Below, in pieces: positions 35,879 to 44,413 of a stretch of DNA of 64,000 nt; within the stretch, counting starts at the first letter, position 1; the number at the start of each line of letters is the position of its first letter. The position numbers were made by a program, and so were the translations under genes. The notes under the pieces are model-generated. The model saw nothing but the letters and a program-made list of their open reading frames with translations. It did not search any database and had not been told where the DNA came from. Source of the stretch: Candidatus Saccharicenans sp. (GTDB taxonomy: Bacteria; Acidobacteriota; Aminicenantia; Aminicenantales; Saccharicenantaceae); NCBI GenBank assembly GCA_030017715.1, contig JASEIU010000004.1:62001-126000 (forward strand), in the 5' to 3' direction.

Positions 35879-38509
35879 TTACCGTATAAAGGTGTTGAAC
35901 AGGAGCTTAAAGGTGCCGTGGGTTTGAGCCCGGTGCTGGGCCCGGAGGCCGATCAGAATCACCTGCCCCTGCCCGTAAGCAGCTTCTACCATGGCCGCCT
36001 TTTTGCTCAGGTATTTCTCGCCGATCAACCAGCCGCTCTGCAGAAGTTCCCTTTCGGCGTAGCGAACCACAACCCTGTATTTTTCGCTGTCGTTTCCGGG
36101 AAGGATTTCGTAAGCCGGACTGCCGTAAAACAGCACCAGCCCTTTTTCTGGCATTCCATAAGCCAGGGGGTTTAACTGGTCGAAGGAAACTTTGAGAGTG
36201 GAGCCCGGACAGAAGAATTCTCTGGAATCGACTTCGGCCACCACATTTTTCAGGCGAAGGCCGAGCTTGTCCACGGCGAAATTGGCGGCCGCGCCCAGGC
36301 AGACCAGCACCCCGCCGCGGTTGACAAATTCTTTTAGCTTTTCCAGCCCATCCTGCCCCAGACCGCTCCGGTATTCGGGCGGGAAATTGGCCCAGCGTCT
36401 TGAAGTCTCCTGACCTTCACCCATAATCATGGCCGTCGAGTCCGAGGGAAGAATCAGCAGGTCAACTTTCTTAGCCAGCTGGCCGCTTTTAATATCGGCA
36501 TCCTTGATGGTTAAATAAGGAAGGTTGAATTTTTCCAGCAACAACCGGGTCCAGCCCTCGTCCATGTTTCCGGTGTAAAACCGCTGGTAGAGGCCGATCC
36601 GGAGACGCCTGACCCGGTGGGTGCCCTCGGCCGGCAGCGAGTTCAGCGGCAGAAAATCGACTCCGGTTTTGGCCGCAATGGACTCCAGAACCTGAGAGGG
36701 GGCCTGGGGAACGATAAAATCTCCCGGATTGAGGTCTTCCGTTTTCTGGTCTGACCTCAACACCTGGATTTTGCTGTCCAGAAGCAGACTGACCGCGGTG
36801 AAGGAATCGTTCAGCCGTCCATCCAGTTTGTAAGCGGCCGGCCCGGCCCGGAGCTCTCCTCTGACCTCAATCGGGCCGGTTATCAGCTCCAGATTTGCCT
36901 CCGGCAGGTCATCCAGAGGGTCGACTCTGACTCCCATGAATTCGGCCATGGTATGGGTAGCCAGGTCATAGGGTCTTTGCGGATTGCCTTCCCTGGAACG
37001 GGTCCAGTAATTGTCCGGATAGAGAGTTCGCCCCAGCAGGTTCATTATCAGGCCCCTCTTCGGCTGGGCCAGGCTGATCAGGAAGGAGCCGGCAGGATAT
37101 ATCAGACCGCTGGTCTGGAGGTCTGAAGCCAGACGATGGATTTCTATCCCGCTCTGATTCAGGGTGTTAACCATCTTGACGGTTGTCAATCGGTCGTGCT
37201 GCTCGGCCGGGATGATGAAAGCCCGGGGTTTTTCGGTGGCCCCTCGCTCTATCTGCCTGGCGGCCTTAAGGTAAGAATTATACAAAAGCGTTTCCCGGTG
37301 ACGGGCGGCCAGGTCCAGCACCGCCCAGGCCGAGATTTTCTGCTGCTCGACTATATCCCGCAGCCGCCACCAGCCCCCCTCCCAGGGATGAGGGAAGTTG
37401 CTCTGGGCTTGGTAGGCCGGAAATTGAAGCGATTCTCCCCGGAGCTGGTCGGGCTGGATGAACAGCGGGCTGGCCAGACGGGCGCTGGCGGATTCTGTAA
37501 GCATTCCGGCGATGTTGTGGAAGGGAGTTATCCAGTGCCAGCCAAAGTGACCCCAGCCGGGAAACATGGCGTCATTGATGATGCCCGTCTTCCCGGCTTC
37601 TTCCAGCCGGTAAGCGATGTGGCTGCCGAACCAGGACAGCTCGCGCCACAGGAGCGGGTCGGCATGGGGACGAATCGGGTCGCAGTAGGGAGGAACGTAA
37701 AGCCGCGGCCCATAGCTGCCCATGTGATGGTGGTCAACGTAAGCCTGGGGCTTCCATTCCCGGTAGAGGATACGGGCGGCGTAAAGCGATTCCTGGAGGT
37801 TTAAGAAATCGCCGTCGCGGTTGTTGTCGTGACCGGCATAACTATGGTAGAGGTAGGGCAGGGGGGAGCCCTCGTACTCGGTGCCCAATGTTTTCTGATA
37901 CCAATCGGCGACCATTATCTGCCCGTCCGGGTTGAAGCTGGGGATGAGCAGAAAGACAACCTCGTCCAGGATTTTCCGGGTTTCGGCATCGTCCCGGGAG
38001 AGGAGGTCATAGGCCAGTTCCGGGGCCATCTGGGTGCCGCCGATTTCGTCGGCATGAAGGCTCATCGACTGACAGATGACGGCTTTGCCCTGGCTGATTA
38101 TCTGAGGCAGTTCTTCGGGCCTCACCTGGCGCGGGTCGGTTATCTTCTGATTTATTTCCCTGATTTTATCCAGGCTGGCCAGGTTGTCGGGAGAGGAGAT
38201 TATCACCAGAAGAAAAGGATGGCCCATGGTGGTCGGGCCCATGTTTATTACTTTTATCTTTGGGCTTTCTTTCTCCAGGAGATAAAAATAATCGACGATT
38301 CTGTCCCAGCGGGCGATTTTTCGGTCGGCTCCGAGTTGGAAACCGAAGTAGGCTTCGGGCGGAGTGATCTTGTCTTCCGGCGCCGGCCGGGCAGGCGAAG
38401 CGGCGGAGGCAACCGAAAGAAACAGGAATAAGACCAGCAGACTAAAAACTGCTCTACTATTAATTAGCCGAATAAATTTTTGGCCTTGTGGCTGAGGCTT
38501 TAAGTTCAT
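35879..38509 (-). CDS. Secreted M14-family zinc carboxypeptidase
   Basis: This 876-residue exported peptidase has a signal peptide ending around VASAASPA (residues 32-40). The M14 domain (about 50-330) shows the zinc motif H152-x-x-E155 (LHADEIGG), FNPDG (192-196) and a His-rich segment VDHHHMGSYGPRL around 258-262 that provides the third zinc ligand. The C-terminal half (about 420-876) resembles the extra domain of large bacterial M14 proteins, ending in a glutamine-amidotransferase-like stretch (GVLVCLGAAANF, GQGQVILIGLRAQ). It probably degrades peptides outside the cytoplasm. It has its own promoter and AGGAGG. Confidence 0.87.
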   Translation of the reverse strand: MNLKPQPQGQKFIRLINSRAVFSLLVLFLFLSVASAASPARPAPEDKITPPEAYFGFQLGADRKIARWDRIVDYFYLLEKESPKIKVINMGPTTMGHPFLLVIISSPDNLASLDKIREINQKITDPRQVRPEELPQIISQGKAVICQSMSLHADEIGGTQMAPELAYDLLSRDDAETRKILDEVVFLLIPSFNPDGQIMVADWYQKTLGTEYEGSPLPYLYHSYAGHDNNRDGDFLNLQESLYAARILYREWKPQAYVDHHHMGSYGPRLYVPPYCDPIRPHADPLLWRELSWFGSHIAYRLEEAGKTGIINDAMFPGWGHFGWHWITPFHNIAGMLTESASARLASPLFIQPDQLRGESLQFPAYQAQSNFPHPWEGGWWRLRDIVEQQKISAWAVLDLAARHRETLLYNSYLKAARQIERGATEKPRAFIIPAEQHDRLTTVKMVNTLNQSGIEIHRLASDLQTSGLIYPAGSFLISLAQPKRGLIMNLLGRTLYPDNYWTRSREGNPQRPYDLATHTMAEFMGVRVDPLDDLPEANLELITGPIEVRGELRAGPAAYKLDGRLNDSFTAVSLLLDSKIQVLRSDQKTEDLNPGDFIVPQAPSQVLESIAAKTGVDFLPLNSLPAEGTHRVRRLRIGLYQRFYTGNMDEGWTRLLLEKFNLPYLTIKDADIKSGQLAKKVDLLILPSDSTAMIMGEGQETSRRWANFPPEYRSGLGQDGLEKLKEFVNRGGVLVCLGAAANFAVDKLGLRLKNVVAEVDSREFFCPGSTLKVSFDQLNPLAYGMPEKGLVLFYGSPAYEILPGNDSEKYRVVVRYAERELLQSGWLIGEKYLSKKAAMVEAAYGQGQVILIGLRAQHRAQTHGTFKLLFNTFIR

Positions 38510-38531
38510 TGCCGTCCTCCTCTGTGCTTCT

Positions 38532-38560
38532 ATTATCTTTTTTCAAGCTCCCGCTGCCAA
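38532..38560 (-). promoter_or_regulatory. Promoter of the M14 carboxypeptidase gene
   Basis: On the minus strand TTGGCA (38555-38560) and GATAAT (38532-38537) are 17 bp apart, about 23 nt before the start codon. Confidence 0.6.
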
Positions 38561-38708
38561 CAATTTTTTTAGCCACAGGTTCCCGGGGGAAAATAATCAA
38601 ACTTGGGGCAGAGGCATGGTTCTTGTTAAGACTCCCAGGGAAAAACTATGGCCGCAAACTTAATAATTCTTAAAGACCCAATTCAGGCAAGGCGATTTTC
38701 ATCGGTAA

Positions 38709-38733
38709 AGGAGCCGACTCTCTCCGGGCTCCT
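38709..38733 (-). terminator. Possible terminator of the fucose-isomerase-like gene
   Basis: On the minus strand AGGAGCC and GGCTCCT form a 7-bp stem with an 11-nt loop, 14 bp after the stop codon. Only three U residues follow, so it is weak. Confidence 0.4.
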
Positions 38734-38746
38734 GTGGCCGGCAGCT

Positions 38747-40204
38747 TCAAGCTTCTTCTACCAGCTTTAAGCCCAGCAGATGGCTGACCACTTCCAGTTT
38801 TCTTTTCAGGTCGCCGTAAACCGTTACGCGGTGCCAGCCGAATCGATCCCACTCCAGGAGGAGCCGGTTGATATTCCCTACCGGTTCGGCCGCCAGTTTC
38901 GTCCGGCAGGCTTTGTCTTCCTCAACGTTGCCTGTGGTTATAGCCTGATGGAGCACAATCTCGCCGCTTTCCGAGTTCAATTCAAAGGAAGTGACGAGTT
39001 CTCCGGCCGGAAGGATGGACTGAATGGCCGCTCCCTTGCGGTCTTCTGAATGATTTCTGATGCGGTAGGGATTCGCCGGGCCATCCGGCCCGAAGACTCT
39101 GGTTGGTGCCACACAGTGAGCATAGATGATTTTGTTCTGCGAAGTGTCAATGACCGGGTCGGAAATGTAGCCCGGACGGCCGGCCAGATAGCCGGCCAGA
39201 AGCATCATGGTGGTTGAGGGAAGGTCGCCCTCGCAGGCTCCAACCAGGCCGTCATCGTTGAGCTGGCAGAAACCGAGGCAGGGATAGGCAGGAAGTTTCC
39301 CGGTATAAAAGAGACTCAGGCAGTCGACGGTGATCGCCCGGGCCCGATGGGCGCTCATCAGATTCTGCATGGCCGCATACATCAAACCTGATCTTTTAAT
39401 TTCTTCTTCGGATGGTTCAACCACTTTTTCTGCTTTTTCCATCCAGATCCGGGCCCACTTTTCGGCCCGCTGGCGGTCGGCTCGCCTGTAAGCTTCGTTG
39501 ATTTCAGCCGAACCTATCTTGATTACTTCGGTTCCGAAAAATTCTTTTATCTTCTGCGGGTTGCCCCAGAGACCCGGGCTGTCGGTCACGTCAAGAATTC
39601 GGCTCTGCCGCATTTTCTTTAGAGCCGAAAAACAGCCGATGGCTTCAACTGCGTCTTCAAATCGGGAAGAGGCGACTCCGGCCACCCGGTGACCGGCCCG
39701 CCTGGAGGCGGCATATTGAATCAGAAACTCGCCTGAGCCGGCATACAGGTCGTCGACCAGAATGGTCGGCCGGCCGGAAGCGGCAACGACCCCGGCCGCT
39801 CCGGTCCAGATGCCTAACAGATAGACGACATACCCGTCTATTCCCCTCTCATCCTTGAGAAGATTTTCGGCTTCTGACTGCGAGTTGACGGATACCGGGA
39901 GGAATTCTATTTCTGGCAGGGCCCCGGTAAGTTTAGCCAGCAGTTCTTTTTTGCGCCCTTCATAATCGTAACCAATATTCGGCCAGGTCGGCCGGTCGGG
40001 GGGAATATGGGAAAAAACCAGCCTGATTCTGGCCCCGGCCTCGGGGGCATTGGCAGGACCGGCCATTTTCCCCTGCAGGGCGAGTGATTTTTTTTGGAAT
40101 AAAAACGTTGAAGCCGAGCCGGCCAGACAGCTGCCCAGGAACTGCCGCCGGCTGAGCTGGCCTGACAATCTGAAGCCTTTCTGATCTGGATTTTTCATTG
40201 TCAT
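38747..40204 (-). CDS. Tat-exported L-fucose/arabinose isomerase-fold protein
   Basis: This 485-residue protein begins with a twin-arginine signal (LSRRQFLGSCLAGSAS, about residues 17-32), so it should be exported folded. The remainder resembles the L-fucose isomerase-related family. Visible segments include GIDGYVVYLLGIWTG, the conserved SAHRARAITVDCLSL, and CLGFCQLNDDGLVGACEGDL, typical of the cofactor-binding side with Glu and Asp. Catalysis is unproven, and relatives are often annotated only as fold members. Export of an isomerase-like protein suggests sugar sensing or extracytoplasmic sugar processing. A second ATG (40198) is an alternative start. Confidence 0.78.
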   Translation of the reverse strand: MTMKNPDQKGFRLSGQLSRRQFLGSCLAGSASTFLFQKKSLALQGKMAGPANAPEAGARIRLVFSHIPPDRPTWPNIGYDYEGRKKELLAKLTGALPEIEFLPVSVNSQSEAENLLKDERGIDGYVVYLLGIWTGAAGVVAASGRPTILVDDLYAGSGEFLIQYAASRRAGHRVAGVASSRFEDAVEAIGCFSALKKMRQSRILDVTDSPGLWGNPQKIKEFFGTEVIKIGSAEINEAYRRADRQRAEKWARIWMEKAEKVVEPSEEEIKRSGLMYAAMQNLMSAHRARAITVDCLSLFYTGKLPAYPCLGFCQLNDDGLVGACEGDLPSTTMMLLAGYLAGRPGYISDPVIDTSQNKIIYAHCVAPTRVFGPDGPANPYRIRNHSEDRKGAAIQSILPAGELVTSFELNSESGEIVLHQAITTGNVEEDKACRTKLAAEPVGNINRLLLEWDRFGWHRVTVYGDLKRKLEVVSHLLGLKLVEEA

Positions 40205-40709
40205 TTCCTTTCCCGGGTTTTACTCAGTTACTGTTTCTCATATCATCGTTGTCGGCCGGCGGTCAAGTCGGAACTGTCTGAATGATAAAATTCTGTATCC
40301 GTTCATAAGATTAAATTAAATAAAATGGATAAGGCCAGAAGAGTAAAAATGAGTTTCAAAATTCGAGCACTTAAAAAAGGATTTTATTGATTATTTTTTC
40401 TTTTTGTCTGCCTGTCGATTTCTTCCGGAGAGCTATTCGCAGTTCCGGAGACTGCGGGCATATATATGAGGAAAAACCAACTCAGCCTGGGCCGGAAACC
40501 ACTCGAGCTGTCGCCGGAAGTGGCTGTCAAAAAGGCCAGGAAGCTGGAATGACTGAAGGTTACTTGTTTTATGACTGATATCGGGTTAATTAAAGAAGAG
40601 GCCCGGGCTGCAGTCTGAGGCGGTCATCTCAAGCCGGGTTGATAATTTTCTGGATTGAAACTCTGCGCTGGAGTATAATGGTGCTGGCAGAAAGGGAAGG
40701 AGGGTGCCT
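40205..40709. other. Intergenic region between divergent genes
   Basis: About 500 bp with no supported gene. On the minus strand TTGACC (40261-40266) and TATAGAG-like TATGAG (40237-40242), 18 bp apart, may serve the isomerase-like gene. TATAAT (40674-40679) may serve the barrel gene, with a poor -35 box. TTCCGGAGA occurs twice (40423-40431 and 40443-40451), 20 bp apart. Confidence 0.4.
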
Positions 40710-41351
40710 TTGAGAAAAATTTTTCCGGTTGGTATGCTGGTGGTCTTAGCCCTGTTCTCCGTCCGGAGCGCCGCGGCCAGGATTTCTTTCGGGGTTAAGG
40801 TGGGAGTTAGCCTGGCCAACATTTCTGTGTCTCCAAAGCCATTCGAGGTGGCCGAGTTCAGGTCTCTAACCGTTCCCTGCGGCGGAATCTTTTTTGCCCT
40901 GCCTCTGGGGTCATTTGGCCTCCAGACGGAATTTATGTATGCCCGGCGCGGAACACAGTATGAAGCTTACATAGATGACGGCTTTTATAATGTTCAGTGG
41001 CAACATGATTATCTGGAAGCGATTCTTCTGTTGAGATGGTCCGGAGTGTCCTTTGGCCGGCTCAGGCCGGTAATCTATGCCGGGCCTTCCTATGGCTATC
41101 TCAGCCGGGCCAGCAGCGTGATTTATGATAATGAGGGACGTAAGGTGGAGACAGTCGAATCCAGGGATTATTTTAAAAAATGGGAACTGGCTGCAGTTTT
41201 TGGCACCGGACTGGAATTAAAGGCCGGATTGGCCCGGTTCAACCTGGAGGGCCGTTACCATCTGGGGCTTACCAGTGTCGCCCTGAGCGGCTTTGAAGTG
41301 GATTATATTAAGAATAAGAGCATAACAATATTGGCTGGAGTTTCATTTTAA
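40710..41351 (+). CDS. Small outer-membrane beta-barrel protein (porin family)
   Basis: This 213-residue protein has a signal peptide (KIFPVGMLVVLALFSVRSAAA) followed by alternating beta strands and a C-terminal ITILAGVSF ending in Phe, typical of barrel insertion. It resembles the outer_membrane_beta-barrel/OmpW-like porin families. I chose TTG 40710 over GTG 40704 because GGAAGGAGG ends at 40703, directly touching the GTG but 6 nt before the TTG. Function is unknown. A large hairpin follows the stop codon. Confidence 0.75.
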   Translation: MRKIFPVGMLVVLALFSVRSAAARISFGVKVGVSLANISVSPKPFEVAEFRSLTVPCGGIFFALPLGSFGLQTEFMYARRGTQYEAYIDDGFYNVQWQHDYLEAILLLRWSGVSFGRLRPVIYAGPSYGYLSRASSVIYDNEGRKVETVESRDYFKKWELAAVFGTGLELKAGLARFNLEGRYHLGLTSVALSGFEVDYIKNKSITILAGVSF

Positions 41352-41355
41352 TTAA

Positions 41356-41429
41356 GATTGAGGATCGGGTATCTTCAAATGTAAAGATAGGTCTCCTCAA
41401 TCTGCAAGCAATTTATAAATTATTTTTTT
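41356..41429 (+). terminator. Long hairpin and T tract after the barrel gene
   Basis: GATTGAGGA (41356-41364) pairs perfectly with TCCTCAATC (41394-41402). Inside it, TATCTT (41370-41375) pairs with AAGATA (41384-41389). An AT palindrome and seven T residues (41423-41429) follow. It begins 4 bp after the stop codon. Confidence 0.6.
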
Positions 41430-41834
41430 GGGTTCATCTCCCGATTAGTTGGTCAAAAGAAAAATACCTGGTCGAATAGCTTTAAGATTTCATTGGACCG
41501 GGAGCGGCCTTTAGAAGCACAGCCTCAAAGAGAGATTAAAAGAAGTGTCTTCGCAGTCTTTTGATCAGCCCCGGCTCCAACCAAACGAGGAGGCCTCTCT
41601 ATTTCCCTGTCCGGCGGCAATAAAGGCAGAAGGGTGGCACGGCCCGTCTCCGAACCGCCCGGAGCGGAAGGGGTTCTCTGCGGGGGATGGGTGGAGCGAG
41701 GACGGGAGGGGGCGGGCCGTGACAGGACCCTCTACCTGTTCCGCGCCAGTCAGGCCTCTCCCTACAATTTCAGCCTAAAAAGAAACAGAGAGGCTATCAC
41801 AAAAATATGATATCCGGTTAGTTAGAAGCAATAG
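41430..41834. other. Intergenic region with a structured element
   Basis: About 400 bp with no supported protein gene. Main content is an 84-nt element closed by a 9-bp stem (41638-41721). It is flanked by direct repeats AGGCCTCTC at 41591-41599 and 41752-41760. The complementary-like GAGAGGCT is at 41788-41795. Confidence 0.45.
41638..41721. ncRNA. Candidate structured RNA or DNA element, unknown
   Basis: CACGGCCCG (41638-41646) pairs perfectly with CGGGCCGTG (41713-41721). Inside, CTCCG/CGGAG makes a second stem with loop AACCGCC, which could also pair with GGTT or GGGTGG downstream. It matches no RNA family I know. Strand and transcription are unknown. Confidence 0.35.
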
Positions 41835-41911
41835 TGGGGTGAGTGAGGGGATTCGAACCCCCAACCACCGGATCCACAGTCCGGTGCTCTAACCCTTGAG
41901 CTACACTCACC
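41835..41911 (-). tRNA. tRNA-His (anticodon GTG)
   Basis: Minus-strand tRNA. Acceptor GTGAGTG/CACTCAC has the extra G-1 at 41911 opposite C73, as needed for histidyl-tRNA synthetase. Anticodon stem CCGGA/TCCGG has loop CTGTGGA. CCA appears to be encoded (41837-41835), unlike the other two tRNAs here. Confidence 0.95.
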
Positions 41912-41925
41912 GCGAAGGGACTAAA

Positions 41926-41954
41926 ATTTTCTCATCAAACCCGCTGCTTGTCAA
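41926..41954 (-). promoter_or_regulatory. Promoter of tRNA-His
   Basis: On the minus strand TTGACA (41949-41954) and GAAAAT (41926-41931) are 17 bp apart. The tRNA begins 14 nt after the -10 box. Confidence 0.6.
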
Positions 41955-42073
41955 TAATACCGGCCGGCCAGGCGGAGGGCCCGGTCACGGCGCGCCCCCC
42001 TGACTTCTATCATTGTCATCAATCGTGGCCGGAAAGATGCTCCCGTCCGGCTTCAAGGGGATTAGCTGTGAGC

Positions 42074-42099
42074 AAAAAACATTCCCGGCAGGAGCCGGG
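42074..42099 (-). terminator. Terminator of the phoH-era operon
   Basis: On the minus strand CCCGGC-TCCT-GCCGGG (42099-42084) is followed by AATG and six U residues (42079-42074). It lies about 87 bp after the era stop codon. Confidence 0.65.
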
Positions 42100-42185
42100 C
42101 GGCTTGAAAAGCCCCCGGGAAAGAGAACAGATTGATTCCCGGTCCAGGTCTGGATTATCAGACAGGGTCTTTATGAAGAAGGGAG

Positions 42186-43151
42186 TTAGCCTTTTTGTTC
42201 TTCGATCAGGTCCAGGATTTCTTCGGAGTCGCGCCATTTTTCCCGGACCCGGACGCTCAGTTCCAGGAAGACCTGGCTCTCCAGTATTTCTTCCATCTCT
42301 TTTCGGGCCTGGCTGCCGATCGTCCTGATCATATTTCCCCTGCGGCCGATGATTATGCCCTTGTGGTTTTCTTTTTCGACCAGGATTTCAGCCTGGATCC
42401 GAACCAGGGGGCGGGCCGGCCGTCCGGGCCGGTTTCCGCTGGCCGGCTTTTCCGGCAACTCGGTTTTCTCCAGAGAACGAATGACCACGGCTGTGGTGTA
42501 GGGGAGTTCCTCCTCAACGTGGTTGAGGAGTTTTTCGCGGATTATTTCCGACAGCAGGAATATCTCTGACTGGTCGGTGACTTCCTCTTCCTCAAAAATT
42601 TTATCTGCTACCGGCAGGTATTCATAAATCAGGTTTTCCAGCCGGTCGAGATTATCTCCCTTGAGGGCTGACACCGGCACAATTTCCTTGAATGGCAGAC
42701 GGTCCCTGTAGCTGTCGATGATCAGAAGAATGTTTTCTTTCTTGACCAGGTCCACCTTGTTGATCAACAGGAAAATCGGCCTGGTTACATTTCTGAGTAT
42801 GTCCAGAACATACTGGTCTCCATGGCCGAACTTCTTGCTGGCGTCGATCATCAGCAGCAACAGGTCAGCCGTTTCCAGAGAGGAATGAACATAGTTCATC
42901 ATGCGCCGGTTCATCAGGTGCAGAGGCTTGTGGACCCCGGGATTGTCGACGAAGACAATCTGGCCGCGGTTGGTGGTCTTGATGCCCAGGAGGCTGACCC
43001 GGGTGGTCTGGGGCTTATCGGATACTATGGCGATTTTCTGGCCGACAAGATTATTGACCAGGGTGGATTTGCCGACGTTCGGTCGACCGATCAGGGCCAC
43101 GTAGCCGGCCCGGTATGTTTTCTTTTTTCCGGTCTGTTTCCTGCCGGCCAT
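42186..43151 (-). CDS. era: GTPase Era
   Basis: This 321-residue ribosome-assembly GTPase binds the 3' end of 16S rRNA. G1 is GRPNVGKST, G2 region TTR, G3 DNPGVH, G4 NKVD and G5 SALKGDN. The C-terminal KH domain has GIIIGRRGNMIRTIG. It starts 1 bp after the stop codon of the CBS-domain gene and ends the phoH-pgpH-ybeY-corC-era operon, which is widely conserved. Confidence 0.97.
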   Translation of the reverse strand: MAGRKQTGKKKTYRAGYVALIGRPNVGKSTLVNNLVGQKIAIVSDKPQTTRVSLLGIKTTNRGQIVFVDNPGVHKPLHLMNRRMMNYVHSSLETADLLLLMIDASKKFGHGDQYVLDILRNVTRPIFLLINKVDLVKKENILLIIDSYRDRLPFKEIVPVSALKGDNLDRLENLIYEYLPVADKIFEEEEVTDQSEIFLLSEIIREKLLNHVEEELPYTTAVVIRSLEKTELPEKPASGNRPGRPARPLVRIQAEILVEKENHKGIIIGRRGNMIRTIGSQARKEMEEILESQVFLELSVRVREKWRDSEEILDLIEEQKG

Positions 43152-43152
43152 G

Positions 43153-44409
43153 TTACTCTTCCTTTCCGGTCTGGTTTTCAGACTGCTTCCGGGTCAGCCG
43201 GACCTTTTTGATTCTCTTGTCGTCCACTTCCAGAATTTCAAAACTCAGGTTGGCCAGCTCCAGCTTTTCTCCGGGACGCGGCAGCCGACCCAGGCGTTGC
43301 TGGAGCAGCCCGTTGACGGTCAGTAAATTCTCGTCCGACAGCTCGCGGCCCAGCAGCTCTTCCAGCTCTTCCACTTCGGTTTCTCCCTGGACCAGGTAGG
43401 TGTCGGGCTTTTCGGCCACGATCTGCGGCTCCTCGGTGTCGTATTCATCCTGGATCTCTCCAACTATTTCCTCCAGCAGGTCCTCCATGGTCACCAGGCC
43501 AGAGACACCTCCGTACTCATCGATGACCAGGGCCAGTTTCAATTTATTTTTCTTAAATTCTTTCAGGAGTTTTTTTACGGCCAGGGTCTCGGGGACGAAC
43601 AACACCGGTCTTATCAGAAAATCTATTTTCCGCCCGGACTGCTCCGGGTCGCTGAATTCCAGCAGGTCCTTAGCCATGACCATGCCAATGATATTGTCCA
43701 GCTGGCCCCGGTGGTAGACGGGAAGGCGGGAATACTTTTCCCGGATAAAGATTTCCTTCAGCTGGCCGACTGAAGTGTCTGAGTCAACAGCCACAATCCG
43801 GCTTCTGGGAGTCATTATTTCTTTTACCTGCTGGTCGCCGAATTCCACCACGCCCCGCAGCAATTCATTCTGGTCCTTCTCGATGATGCCCTCTTCGGTG
43901 GCTTCATCGATAAAGGTTTCTATCTCCTCAGCGCTGGCTTCATGCTCTCGGCCGGCCGCCTGGCGCGCGGCTTCCCTTTTTAAGAAAAGTCTGGGTAACA
44001 GCAGCAGCGGGAAAAGCAAAAACTTTATCGGGACGATAACCGGCAGGAAGAATTTCAGGTGTTTCTCGTCCATGATCAGAAGAAGAAATCTCGGCCAGTA
44101 GTCGAAAAGCAGAAAGCAGGTTGGCAGGAATAGAAGAAAGCCCCAGAAGGGCCACCGGGTCAGAGCCGGAAACAGAAGGCAGGCATAGATCACAAAAGCC
44201 AGCCAGAAGATAATCCGGCCATAATCGATGGCGATCTTGAGCTCGTCGTAGTGTTCGAGGATTTCTTCTTTCAGCGGGCTGTTTTCTTCCAGCAGTCTGG
44301 AGAAACCTATCCTGGAATATAAAGAGAAAATAATGTGGAGAAGCGAAAGAATAAAGGTCAGCAAAAAGCTCAGAAAAAAGCCCATGGTCAGAAAATCTGA
44401 ATAACTCAT
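43153..44409 (-). CDS. CorC/HlyC-family membrane protein with CBS pair
   Basis: This 418-residue protein has an N-terminal membrane region (four hydrophobic stretches within 1-145) less similar to the usual CNNM (DUF21) domain. It is followed by a tandem CBS pair (about 205-330; EIMTPRSRIVAV, YSRLPVYHRG, LALVIDEYGGVSGLVTMEDLLEEIVGEI) and a C-terminal CorC_HlyC domain (LVQGETEVEELEELLG). Such proteins are linked to Mg2+ or Co2+ efflux or homeostasis. It lies between ybeY and era, the usual place for corC. Confidence 0.9.
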   Translation of the reverse strand: MSYSDFLTMGFFLSFLLTFILSLLHIIFSLYSRIGFSRLLEENSPLKEEILEHYDELKIAIDYGRIIFWLAFVIYACLLFPALTRWPFWGFLLFLPTCFLLFDYWPRFLLLIMDEKHLKFFLPVIVPIKFLLFPLLLLPRLFLKREAARQAAGREHEASAEEIETFIDEATEEGIIEKDQNELLRGVVEFGDQQVKEIMTPRSRIVAVDSDTSVGQLKEIFIREKYSRLPVYHRGQLDNIIGMVMAKDLLEFSDPEQSGRKIDFLIRPVLFVPETLAVKKLLKEFKKNKLKLALVIDEYGGVSGLVTMEDLLEEIVGEIQDEYDTEEPQIVAEKPDTYLVQGETEVEELEELLGRELSDENLLTVNGLLQQRLGRLPRPGEKLELANLSFEILEVDDKRIKKVRLTRKQSENQTGKEE

Positions 44410-44413
44410 AGCC

